The notes: generated by a model not told the origin, from the sequence alone. 15,129 nt of DNA from Candidatus Acidiferrales bacterium (GCA_030043155.1 JASHYE010000327.1:1-15129), one strand, 5' to 3'. Counted from the stretch's first letter, positions 1-6,638 are shown. Program-made: numbers and translations.

Positions 1-1396
1 CGTCAAAATTATTCTGTGTGGTGCTTCGCTTTGGCTCCGATAGAAAGTTCGATCCGCTAATGTTCACATTCGGCAGGGGGAACAGGCTCGAGAGCTGCTT
101 GGCAATCGGGTTGATCAATCCCGAGGGAAAGATGTTCGTCGGATTTCCCGAAGCATTCACTCCGATCGGTACGCCACAGAAACCATCCGGATTCAGAGTC
201 GAAGCCTGCGTTTCGTAGGTGTTGAAGATCTCTCCTTGAAAGGTCGGATTCCCGTTGCAATCCAGGGCCGCCTGAGTACTGGTCATTCCGTTCGGTTCAA
301 TGGCTGCCACTGGGGTATTTGTTAAGAATGACGAAAAATCGCCGCCGATTTCCGCCGGAGTAGGGACGAGGATAAGCTGCGGCAGCGCCTGCCGAATCCG
401 CAATCCTTCGTAATCGCCGAAGAAAAACAGCCTATCCTTGATAATCGGTCCGCCGAACGTCGCTCCGAATTGATTCTGCTGGTACTCCTGCCGGCCAAAT
501 TCATCGAAGGCATTCCGCGCATCGAGATGGTCGTTTCGGAAAAACTCATAAGCATCACCGTGAAACTGATTCGTGCCTGACTTAATCACCGCATCCATCA
601 CCGCACCGTTGCCACGCCCAAACTCCGCGCTGTATGAGTTGGTCTCAACCTTGAATTCTCCAAGGGCGTCCACAGAAGGCTGGATGACATACGCGCTGCC
701 GTTCAGCACATCACCCAAATCGGAGTTGTTATCGATTCCGTCGAGCAGAAAATTGTTCTGCAGTGAACGGGAACCGTTCGAGCTGAAGCCGAAACTTAAC
801 TCCACGCGTGAACCGGGCTCGCTTGGGCCCACGCCCGGACCCAGCAGGGCCAGTTGCGCATAGTTGCGTCCATTGAGTGGAAGCGTCTCAATTCGCTGGC
901 TGTCTATGACTTGGCCAAGATCGGAGGTTTCGGTTTCTAACTGCGGCCCGCGCGATGTAACGACAACTGTTTCGCTTGTCGGCCCCAATTCGAGCTTCAC
1001 GTCCACTTTCGGGCGTGCTTGCACGTTCAGTGTGATTGGGCCGATTTCTTCCTTCTTAAAACCTGCCATCTCCACAGACACGCGATAATGACCCACCTTA
1101 AGTGGCCCAACGACGTACTGCCCCTGACCGTCCGTTTCTGTAGTGAACTGCGTTCCGCGGTCGACATCAGTGATTATCACCTTGGCGCCTACTACAACGC
1201 CGCCAGAAGGATCCTTAACTGTCCCGGTAATAGCCCCGGTATCGACTTGCCCGAAAGCCCCCAGTGCCGTCACCATGATTGCCGCAATGACAAGAGCAGC
1301 CCTCCGTGCATTCCCCAAGCGCAGTATTGCGACAAGCTGCCGCGCTCTAGGTCCGGTGTGAACGGGAAGCTGATTGCATTGGCGAGATATACGCAT
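1..1396 (-). CDS. TonB-dependent receptor, Oar-like, N-terminal part (3' end outside window)
   Basis: This is an outer-membrane receptor predicted to import a bulky ligand, probably a carbohydrate, using TonB energy. About 465 N-terminal residues are visible; the frame is still open at base 1. Reading leftward from ATG 1396, there is a basic n-region of about 33 residues, then a hydrophobic stretch ending near AFGQ (signal peptide, about 33-50). A carboxypeptidase-regulatory-like Ig domain follows (about 51-135; GTVKDPSGGVVVGAKV is typical). The plug comes next, with TVVVT as a TonB-box-like element and LPLNGRNYAQLALLGPG, a hallmark of acidobacterial Oar-like receptors. Later plug motifs are SYSAEFGRGNGAV and FGGPIIKDRLFFFGDYEGLR. 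Family members usually have about 1,000-1,200 residues, so over half is missing. The start is supported by GGAGG 8 nt upstream. It is divergent from a DeoR regulator, next to sugar-catabolic genes, which suggests it feeds that pathway. Ligand specificity cannot be read from the sequence. Confidence 0.93.
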   Translation of the reverse strand, partial: MRISRQCNQLPVHTGPRARQLVAILRLGNARRAALVIAAIMVTALGAFGQVDTGAITGTVKDPSGGVVVGAKVIITDVDRGTQFTTETDGQGQYVVGPLKVGHYRVSVEMAGFKKEEIGPITLNVQARPKVDVKLELGPTSETVVVTSRGPQLETETSDLGQVIDSQRIETLPLNGRNYAQLALLGPGVGPSEPGSRVELSFGFSSNGSRSLQNNFLLDGIDNNSDLGDVLNGSAYVIQPSVDALGEFKVETNSYSAEFGRGNGAVMDAVIKSGTNQFHGDAYEFFRNDHLDARNAFDEFGRQEYQQNQFGATFGGPIIKDRLFFFGDYEGLRIRQALPQLILVPTPAEIGGDFSSFLTNTPVAAIEPNGMTSTQAALDCNGNPTFQGEIFNTYETQASTLNPDGFCGVPIGVNASGNPTNIFPSGLINPIAKQLSSLFPLPNVNISGSNFLSEPKRSTTQNNFD

Positions 1397-1404
1397 GATT
1401 GATT

Positions 1405-1409
1405 CCTCC
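1405..1409 (-). promoter_or_regulatory. Ribosome binding site of the TonB receptor
   Basis: GGAGG on the minus strand lies 8 nt before the ATG at 1396-1394. This fixes the start despite the unusually long, basic n-region of the signal peptide. Confidence 0.75.
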
Positions 1410-1456
1410 GTCTCGTCGCGGGAAGACCGTCGGCGGGGTTTTCTGTTTTGGTTCCC

Positions 1457-1476
1457 CAAAAGGAAAAGTATGAAAC
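1457..1476. promoter_or_regulatory. Candidate DeoR-type operator A (CAAAAGGAAA plus GAAAC)
   Basis: CAAAAGGAAAA at 1457-1467 is followed by GAAAC at 1472-1476, so the GAAA units are spaced 9 nt, close to one helical turn. It lies about 16-35 nt downstream of the predicted start of the receptor transcript. The 10-mer CAAAAGGAAA recurs, on the opposite strand, in front of the second kinase gene. TTTC/CTTTC direct repeats are reported for AgaR-like DeoR-family operators; binding here is inference. Confidence 0.35.
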
Positions 1477-1485
1477 AATTTGCGC

Positions 1486-1527
1486 CACAAACGAGCAGAT
1501 AATTGTCTCATTGTGAGCGATTGTCAA
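1486..1527. promoter_or_regulatory. Candidate operator: ATTGT repeats and CACAA/TTGTG dyad over the promoter
   Basis: ATTGT occurs three times, at 1502, 1510 and 1520, spaced 8 and 10 nt. CACAA at 1486-1490 forms a perfect dyad with TTGTG at 1511-1515 around position 1500. The stretch ATTGTGAGCG (1510-1519) equals the left half of the E. coli lac operator. All of this lies on the -10/-35 region of the leftward promoter. The cognate protein is unknown; the adjacent DeoR-type regulator is the nearest candidate, but LacI-like similarity may be chance. Confidence 0.4.
1499..1527 (-). promoter_or_regulatory. Sigma70-like promoter of the TonB receptor gene
   Basis: On the minus strand a perfect -35 box TTGACA (1527-1522) is separated by exactly 17 nt from AATTAT (1504-1499), which matches TATAAT at 4 of 6 bases. 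Transcription would start near 1492, giving a leader of about 95 nt before the ATG. The spacer is filled by ACAAT repeats, the place where a repressor would block RNA polymerase. The promoter is inferred from sequence only. Confidence 0.6.
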
Positions 1528-1562
1528 CTTTTTTTTGCTTTATTTTGCCGTGGACTCAGTTC

Positions 1563-1568
1563 TATGAT
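1563..1568 (+). promoter_or_regulatory. Possible -10 box of the first DeoR regulator gene
   Basis: TATGAT matches the TATAAT consensus at 5 of 6 bases and lies 45 nt before the ATG at 1614. The -35 position (about 1540-1545, TTATTT) is poor, so this would be a weak or activator-dependent promoter. Confidence 0.3.
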
Positions 1569-1613
1569 TCGGGTGCTGCGCGGAAACCTGCGCTGCCCAG
1601 GACTTGAGATTCG

Positions 1614-2459
1614 ATGAGTATGATGGCTGAAGAGCGAAGGTTTCGAATACGCGAGATGCTTTCTGTCCAGCACACTGTCTCGGCCTCGGAGCTGCGGGAG
1701 CTGCTGCAGGTAACTACTGCTACCGTGAGGCGCGATCTGGCAGTACTTGAAAAGGAAGGTGCCTTGGTCCGTTCACATGGAGGAGCTGTGTCGCGATCCT
1801 CCACTACGAATCTGCAGCCTTCTTATGATGCAATGGGACGCACCAATCAAATCGAGAAACAGGCCATCGCACGTGAAGCGGAGCGATTGGTCCTTGATGG
1901 CGAGACGGTTTTCTTGGAAGGGAGCAGCACGGTTTACGATCTTGCCCGGCGGCTGTGCCACCGAAACCGCCTGACCGTAGTGACAAATTCTCCACCTATC
2001 GTATTCCAACTGCAGCGGAGTCCAAACGCATCAGTGATCTGTACGGGAGGCGAACTGCGGAAAGACGCATTTTACCTTTCCGGTGTGTGGGCCGAACATG
2101 CCCTTTCGGAGATACGCGTCGACAGGGCATTTTTGGGAGTTAGCGCCATTGATCCGGTTTATGGAATTTCGACAGCCAGTCAGGCCGAGGCCCAAATTAA
2201 GAGGATGATCTTGAAAGCAGCCAAGGTACGGGTGGCTTTGGCAGACCACAGCAAATTCGGCAACCAAGGGTTCGCTTACGTCGGTCCGGTCACCGACATC
2301 GATATTCTCGTGACGGATTCCAGTGTAGATGCAAAGTATATCCGCTTGCTGCGAGAAGCTGGTGTGGAGGTCATCCTCGCGGACGTTCGATCATCACGCA
2401 GCACATCAATGCACAGTGAGTTCGCCAAACCTCGAGGACGCGCTGCATCAAGCCATTAA
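1614..2459 (+). CDS. DeoR/GlpR-family transcriptional regulator (first copy)
   Basis: This is a DNA-binding repressor of the sugar-phosphate-sensing DeoR family, with 281 codons. A winged helix-turn-helix occupies about residues 6-60, with VTTATVRRDLAVLEKEGALV and the following RSHGGAV signature. The C-terminal DeoR sensor domain (about 75-255) has the usual EKQAIAREA, TVVTNSP, TGGELRKD, FLGVSAID and DHSKFG motifs. The phosphosugar-binding turn, usually DSGTT, reads EGSST here, suggesting a different effector from the second regulator. ATGs at 1614, 1620 and 1623 are all possible. The third gives MAEERRFRIREML, the commonest family start, and none has a strong Shine-Dalgarno. It is divergent from the TonB receptor and convergent with the PfkB/SIS operon, so it probably controls receptor expression and perhaps the catabolic genes. 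The last 20 or so residues are a non-conserved tail. Confidence 0.93.
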   Translation: MSMMAEERRFRIREMLSVQHTVSASELRELLQVTTATVRRDLAVLEKEGALVRSHGGAVSRSSTTNLQPSYDAMGRTNQIEKQAIAREAERLVLDGETVFLEGSSTVYDLARRLCHRNRLTVVTNSPPIVFQLQRSPNASVICTGGELRKDAFYLSGVWAEHALSEIRVDRAFLGVSAIDPVYGISTASQAEAQIKRMILKAAKVRVALADHSKFGNQGFAYVGPVTDIDILVTDSSVDAKYIRLLREAGVEVILADVRSSRSTSMHSEFAKPRGRAASSH

Positions 2460-2540
2460 GTTCAGTGCCTATCCGAACGTGCGGCTCCAGCCGGAAATCT
2501 TTGCGCGCTCGCACCTTGAAAAAAACCTGCGCACGCCGCC

Positions 2541-3485
2541 TCACGACGTGCCATTCAGGTAACCGGTGAGGAATCTTTTCATTGCTGCAGAGTCCCGAAA
2601 TGCTTCCGTGCCCCCTTCCCGCGTGGTCGAAAAGGCTCCGACGATATTTGCAAACCGCAGACACTCTTCACAACTCGCACCTGCGAGAAATTTGTAAATG
2701 AATCCCGCATTGAAGCTGTCTCCTGCTCCCACAGCATCGACGGTTTCAACGCAAATACCTGGACACCGTTGCTCTTGCGCGCCTTCGCGCAGGAGCGCGC
2801 CTTCCCCGCCGCACTTGATCACAACGATTCGGGACAACTTAGACAGCTTCTGCAAAGCTTCCGAAAGTTCACTGCATCGAGCGATTGCCTTGGCTTCACG
2901 CTCATTTGGAAGAAACACGTCGACAAATGGGAGAACGCCGAGTAAGTCGTTTCCCCATTGGCCCTCCGGATCGTCATTCGTATCCAGGGATGTTGTCAGT
3001 CCCTTTTCTTTTGCTTCTCGGAACAAGCGTCCAATTTCGGGGCGCAGCGCTCGTTGGAGAAAGAATGAGGAGATGTGCAGATGTTGCGCAGAGAAGGCGT
3101 AATCTCGGTCAATATCCTCGTAACAGAATTCGGCTATTGTTCCAAGATAGGTTAGGAGGTGACGTTGAACGCGTTGCGTCAGGATTACAGTAATTCCCGT
3201 CGGTGTTCCGCCTCGCGATTGCTTCACAGCGGAAACTTCAACGCCGCCTTCACGCAAACGCTCCAGGGCGACTCTGCCGAGCGCATCGTCGCTTATTCTC
3301 GAAATAATCGCCGTTCGCGCACCGAGCGCGGACAAATTATGCGCAAAAATGGCGGAAGAGCTGCCGAGTGTCAGACGAAAGCCCTCGGCGAGAGTCTCTT
3401 TTTCTGGTTCAAGATTCTTTGGAAGACCATAGAGAATCAAATCGCAATTAATCTCGCCAATGACGCAAACATCAAGGCGCGGCAT
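2541..3485 (-). CDS. PfkB-family (ribokinase-like) sugar kinase
   Basis: This is a cytoplasmic ATP-dependent carbohydrate kinase of 314 residues, the normal family length. The C-terminal PfkB signature DAVGAGDSFNAGF (residues 250-262) includes the catalytic base Asp256 and the anion hole. PNEREA at 193-198 is the usual metal/ATP region, and STTREGGTEAF near 286 is typical of the clade. The N-terminal substrate motif, usually GG-x-x-x-N, reads LGSSSAIFAHN (40-50), so the second Gly is replaced by Ser. The substrate is therefore not predictable from ribokinase or fructokinase models. The start ATG (3485-3483) has GGAGG 8 nt upstream (3498-3494) and overlaps the 3' end of the SIS gene by 14 bp, so the two are probably translationally coupled. 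It is last in a DeoR-SIS-kinase operon, and a role in amino-sugar or hexose phosphorylation is inferred from that context. Confidence 0.92.
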   Translation of the reverse strand: MPRLDVCVIGEINCDLILYGLPKNLEPEKETLAEGFRLTLGSSSAIFAHNLSALGARTAIISRISDDALGRVALERLREGGVEVSAVKQSRGGTPTGITVILTQRVQRHLLTYLGTIAEFCYEDIDRDYAFSAQHLHISSFFLQRALRPEIGRLFREAKEKGLTTSLDTNDDPEGQWGNDLLGVLPFVDVFLPNEREAKAIARCSELSEALQKLSKLSRIVVIKCGGEGALLREGAQEQRCPGICVETVDAVGAGDSFNAGFIYKFLAGASCEECLRFANIVGAFSTTREGGTEAFRDSAAMKRFLTGYLNGTS

Positions 3486-4551
3486 TGCGCGGACCTCCAG
3501 ATTCCAGCATGACCACGCGCGTTAAGTTTCGAGGTTCATCTGGATTGAAACCTCTCCTCAGGCCTGTGTAGAACCCGAGCAGTTGCCCAGGAATTACGGA
3601 CACGACGGCCCGTGCCAGCTCTGGGACATCAAGCGCCAACTGGATCAGATAGTCGGCAGCGTGCCGGGCTGCTGAGCTGGCCCGGTTCGTAATCACGAGC
3701 GTGGTGCCCCCCAGATCTTTTGTGTCCCTCAGCACTTCCACCTCGGCCTCAAATCCACTCTCGCCGAGAAAAAAAGTAATCAACGTCTCCGGACTCACGA
3801 TCGACTTCGGCCCATGCCGAAATTCGAGCGTATGGAAGCACTGGGCATAAGAACACGACATTTCTTTAACCTTCAGCATCGCCTCTTGAGCGATCCCTTG
3901 AAAAGGACCTTGCCCGAGAAAAACATAATCCGCAAAGGTTCTTTCAGCAATCGAATGGATGACCGTTTTAATCTCGGGAAGCAATGCTTCTGTTTTCGCT
4001 GGAAGCTCGCGCAAGTATCCCGGAAAATCTCTGTCGTGTGCGCGCAGGGCCGCGAGTGATTGCAACGCGAGAAGCATCGAAGTGTATGAACGTGTCATCA
4101 CGGTGCTCTTCTCGTCGGCGGCAGGCAGTGAAACCGTATACGCGGCATTTGCTTCGAGTTCGGTACGTACGCCGCAAGTAATGGCCATGCAGCGAATCTT
4201 GAGCTGCCGCTCAAGGTACTTCGCCACTTCCAGCATCTCCGATGTCGATCCTGACCGCGAAATGAGAATTGGCTGGCATGGCTTCGGCAGAAGTTTTGGA
4301 AACAGCAGAATTTCGGATGCCGGAAAGGCGCGCGCGCTTCCGCCAGTCAAAAGCGACCATGTGGCGGCCGCCGACTGGGCAAGATAAAAACTCGAACCGC
4401 ACCCAATGAAAATGTATTCGATCCCGACAGGCAGTGTCTCGCTGATTTCCTGCAATCGCCCTGTCCGGTCAAGCTCCTCCAGGCACTGTTTCCATATCCG
4501 AGGCTGAGACAGGATTTCGTCAATTGTGTGTTCGCCAGCTGCTTGCTTCAT
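3472..4551 (-). CDS. SIS-domain sugar-phosphate isomerase/deaminase, GlmS/NagB-II/AgaS-like
   Basis: This is predicted to be a cytoplasmic aldose-ketose isomerase or amino-sugar-phosphate deaminase, built of two SIS domains without the glutaminase half of GlmS. Numbering from TTG 4554, SIS-1 (about 45-175) has IFIGCGSSFYLA and the phosphate-binding SRSGSTSE (99-106). SIS-2 (about 205-345) has GQGPFQGIAQEAMLKVKEMS, then EFRHGPKSIV (244-253) with the catalytic Glu/His region. GFNPDEPRNLTRVV near the C terminus is the GlmS/NagB-II tail motif. The length of about 360 residues fits NagB-II or AgaS rather than full GlmS (about 610). The ATG at 4551 is preferred over the adjacent TTG at 4554; the Shine-Dalgarno is weak. 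It sits between DeoR2 (56 bp upstream) and the PfkB kinase (overlapping). Glucosamine-6-P, galactosamine-6-P or a fructosamine phosphate are the likely substrates; which one cannot be decided here. Confidence 0.9.
   Translation of the reverse strand: MKQAAGEHTIDEILSQPRIWKQCLEELDRTGRLQEISETLPVGIEYIFIGCGSSFYLAQSAAATWSLLTGGSARAFPASEILLFPKLLPKPCQPILISRSGSTSEMLEVAKYLERQLKIRCMAITCGVRTELEANAAYTVSLPAADEKSTVMTRSYTSMLLALQSLAALRAHDRDFPGYLRELPAKTEALLPEIKTVIHSIAERTFADYVFLGQGPFQGIAQEAMLKVKEMSCSYAQCFHTLEFRHGPKSIVSPETLITFFLGESGFEAEVEVLRDTKDLGGTTLVITNRASSAARHAADYLIQLALDVPELARAVVSVIPGQLLGFYTGLRRGFNPDEPRNLTRVVMLESGGPRNAAP
3494..3498 (-). promoter_or_regulatory. Ribosome binding site of the PfkB kinase inside the SIS gene
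   Basis: GGAGG on the minus strand lies 8 nt before the kinase ATG and inside the last codons of the upstream SIS gene. It supports both the start site and coupled translation. Confidence 0.7.
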
Positions 4552-4610
4552 CAAGGCACCAGCATCCAGTATTCACCCTTCATCCCTATCTCCCGGACTC
4601 ATAACTCTGC

Positions 4611-5372
4611 TCACACAGTTACGACCTTCACTCCCGCTTCACAAAGCCCACGCAAGTATCTTTGCGGGATTTTCCGATCTGTGATTGCATGATGCACGGC
4701 GGACGTCGGCGCGATCAAAGATAAGCTTCTCCTTCCGAACTTACTCGAATCACACACTACAACCGTTCTCTTGGCATTGGCTATCATCACGCGGTTCACT
4801 TTCGCTTCAAGAAGATTGGGTGTGGTGAGGCCGTATTCGATATCGAATCCGTCAACCGCGAGAAACAGAAGATCAGCGGTCATGTAACGCAGCGACTCTT
4901 CTGCTAGTGGCCCAACCAGCGAAAAGGAATTAGGCCGCATGGCTCCGCCGGTAAGGATCACTTCGACGCCGGTCCCGACGAGTTCTGCCGCGATATTCAC
5001 GGCATTCGTAATCACAGTGAGGTTTCGAATATTCTTGGCCGCTCGCGCGACAGCCGTGCTCGTTGTCCCCGAGTCAAGGATGATCACGTCTCCGGGGCGC
5101 ACGAGGCGAGCAGCCGCAACAGCGATGCGCTCCTTCTCCTTCCGGCGCAGCTGCTCTTTTTCACCAAGAGTAGGATCCTGCAACGCTGCCGCGTCGATGG
5201 GCAGGGCGCCTCCATGTGCGCGCTCTACCCGTCCCTGTTGGTGAAGAGATTCGAGGTCCTTGCGTATCGTGATTAAAGACGTGGAAAAGCGCCGGGCCAG
5301 GTCTTTGACGACCACTCGCCCGTCCCGCTTCGTTAACTGAATGATTTGCCGGCGGCGTTCTTCTCCTAACAT
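4611..5372 (-). CDS. DeoR/AgaR-family transcriptional regulator (second copy)
   Basis: This is a 253-residue sugar-phosphate-responsive repressor and a clean full-length family member. It begins MLGEERRRQIIQL, the classic DeoR N terminus. The helix-turn-helix covers about 20-55 (RFSTSLITIRKDLESL, RAHGGAL). The sensor domain (about 75-235) keeps the canonical DSGTTS phosphosugar loop (100-105), plus VITNAVNIA, LTGGAMRPNS, FLAVDGFD and CDSSKFG. It is the first gene of a leftward operon with the SIS enzyme and PfkB kinase, and divergent from the LacC/FruK-like kinase. By family precedent it probably represses both transcripts from the 100-bp gap 5373-5472 and is released by a pathway sugar phosphate. 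No convincing Shine-Dalgarno precedes the ATG. It differs in effector loop from the first DeoR gene, so the two are probably not redundant. Confidence 0.94.
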   Translation of the reverse strand: MLGEERRRQIIQLTKRDGRVVVKDLARRFSTSLITIRKDLESLHQQGRVERAHGGALPIDAAALQDPTLGEKEQLRRKEKERIAVAAARLVRPGDVIILDSGTTSTAVARAAKNIRNLTVITNAVNIAAELVGTGVEVILTGGAMRPNSFSLVGPLAEESLRYMTADLLFLAVDGFDIEYGLTTPNLLEAKVNRVMIANAKRTVVVCDSSKFGRRSLSLIAPTSAVHHAITDRKIPQRYLRGLCEAGVKVVTV

Positions 5373-5394
5373 AACGAAGCACGGCTTACGATCT

Positions 5395-5425
5395 GTTTCC
5401 TTTTGTTTCTTTTACTTACGCTTTC
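5395..5425. promoter_or_regulatory. Candidate DeoR-type operator B (GTTTC direct repeats)
   Basis: GTTTC occurs at 5395-5399 and again at 5405-5409, exactly 10 nt apart, followed by CTTTC at 5421-5425. The segment 5396-5405 is TTTCCTTTTG, the reverse complement of the CAAAAGGAAA in front of the TonB receptor. A weak rightward promoter (TTTACT 5411-5416, 17 nt, TGTGAT 5434-5439) overlaps it. Direct repeats one turn apart suit the tetramer-forming DeoR family. Binding is inferred. Confidence 0.45.
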
Positions 5426-5461
5426 AAGCTGGCTGTGATAGCTTGGCATATCAGCGCCGGT

Positions 5462-5465
5462 GAGG
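5462..5465 (+). promoter_or_regulatory. Ribosome binding site supporting the TTG start
   Basis: GAGG, within GGTGAGG, is placed 7 nt before TTG 5473. It decides for the TTG start of the LacC/FruK-like kinase. Confidence 0.6.
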
Positions 5466-5472
5466 CAAGCAT

Positions 5473-6426
5473 TTGAAGAATGGAACGGTTCTCTGCGTCA
5501 GCGCGAACCCTGCCCTCGATCGCCAAGTTCGCGTGGCCAACCTATCGCTCGGTGAGGTGAACCGCGCGACCGGCGCGCTTTCCTTGGCCGGGGGGAAAGC
5601 TGCGCACGTGGCATTGTCGTCCCGCGCACTAGGCGCAAGATCCGTTTGGATCGGTTTTCTCGGGGGCGCCATCGGAAAAGAGTGCGCTGCTGAACTGCAA
5701 GAGCTCGGTATAGAAACAGTAGCCATTCAGACAAAGTCTTCGACTCGCGTAAATGTGGAAGTCATAGAGGACTCCGGTCGCATCACGGAAATCCTCGATC
5801 CGGGCGTGGCACCCGACGGCACCGACCAATCTAAAATGCTTCGCGTGTTTAGCGAAGGACTTGATTCGTCTTGGAAAGGCGCATTAGTCGCGATCTCAGG
5901 CAGCCTTCCAGCGGGCACGAACCCCGCGCTTTACACTTCCCTGATTAACGCAGCCCATCGCGCAGGCTCAAGAGTGCTTGTAGACACCAGCGGCGAGGCG
6001 TTGCGCGCCAGCCTTCACGCGCATCCGGGCTTCGTGAAACCCAACGGCAGAGAAGCGGAGCTTCTGCTGGGCAAGAAATTAACCGATGCCCAATCAGTCA
6101 AAGAAGCGGCTGATGAACTTCTGCGTCTCGGTGCACAGAGTTGCGCCATTACTCTTGGGGCGAAAGGCGTGCTGTGGGCTTCGACCGATGGGGGACCAGT
6201 CTGGTTGGCGAAGCCGCCTCATCTGAAACCTATTTCGACCGTTGGCAGTGGAGATGCAACCCTCGCAGGATTCGCCTGTGCACCTTTGAATGGCTGGCAC
6301 GGGAAAGATGCTTTGAGATTCGCGACTGCATGTGGCGCCGCCAATTGCCTCGCGGAATTTGAGGGCCGAATCTCTCTCTCCGACGTTCACTCGTTGATGC
6401 CAAAGATCGAAATCGAGACGTTCTAG
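5473..6426 (+). CDS. Hexose-phosphate kinase, 1-phosphofructokinase/tagatose-6-phosphate kinase (LacC/FruK) family
   Basis: This cytoplasmic PfkB-family kinase is predicted to phosphorylate a ketose phosphate (tagatose-6-P or fructose-1-P class) to a bisphosphate. It has 317 residues. The N terminus VLCVSANPALDRQV is typical of the LacC/FruK branch. SGSLPAG (142-148), FVKPNGREAELL (187-198) and TVGSGDATLAGF (256-267, catalytic Asp261) are all present. The substrate motif normally GGKG-x-N reads GGKAAHVA (40-47), with His in place of Asn, an atypical binding site. It starts at TTG 5473; no ATG or GTG lies near in frame, and GAGG 7 nt upstream (5462-5465) supports it. It is divergent from DeoR2 and alone on its strand. 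With the SIS enzyme it fits the deaminase/isomerase then ketose-phosphate kinase steps of amino-sugar catabolism; the aldolase would be elsewhere. Confidence 0.92.
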   Translation: MKNGTVLCVSANPALDRQVRVANLSLGEVNRATGALSLAGGKAAHVALSSRALGARSVWIGFLGGAIGKECAAELQELGIETVAIQTKSSTRVNVEVIEDSGRITEILDPGVAPDGTDQSKMLRVFSEGLDSSWKGALVAISGSLPAGTNPALYTSLINAAHRAGSRVLVDTSGEALRASLHAHPGFVKPNGREAELLLGKKLTDAQSVKEAADELLRLGAQSCAITLGAKGVLWASTDGGPVWLAKPPHLKPISTVGSGDATLAGFACAPLNGWHGKDALRFATACGAANCLAEFEGRISLSDVHSLMPKIEIETF

Positions 6427-6427
6427 A

Positions 6428-6499
6428 GCGGTGAGGCAGCGCTGAAAGAATTCATCCTGCATCTCCATCCGCGTACATGCGGTTGACTTGACTCACCGC
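6428..6499. repeat. Inverted repeats in the spacer after the LacC/FruK-like kinase
   Basis: GCGGTGAG (6428-6435), directly after the kinase stop codon, is the exact reverse complement of CTCACCGC (6492-6499). A second arm, GCGGTTGA (6479-6486), can instead pair with TCACCGC (6493-6499) with one bulged base and a 6-nt loop. No T-run follows, so this is not a classical intrinsic terminator. The rest of the 228-bp spacer shows a poor promoter-like TTGACT (6483-6488) and no open frame of note. Confidence 0.3.
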
Positions 6500-6638
6500 C
6501 ATGCATAACCAAGTTATCCCCAATTACGCAATAAACGCGATAGACAAGAAAACGCTTGCTGCGATCAGGATTCGGAAATTGTGCTTAAGCTGAAAACGTG
6601 ACAGTATGATCGGCTGCTAGCGCGTAGGACTCTTAAAC

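Noticed and set aside
573..1402. Several rightward open frames of 70-130 codons at the left end.
   Set aside because: They lie opposite the TonB receptor, whose minus-strand frame is continuous from 1396 to base 2 and carries strong family motifs.
1510..1519. True lac operator.
   Set aside because: Only the left half-site (10 bases) matches; the right half is missing and no lac genes are present. It is kept only as part of the operator-like repeat cluster.
1511..1527. CRP-like site TGTGA-N6-TCACA.
   Set aside because: Only one half-site is intact, and the second half (GTCAA) fits poorly.
2482..2493. CGGC/GCCG hairpin in the convergent gap, considered as a terminator for the DeoR and PfkB genes.
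   Set aside because: The stem is only 4 bp with a 4-nt loop and no T-run follows in either direction.
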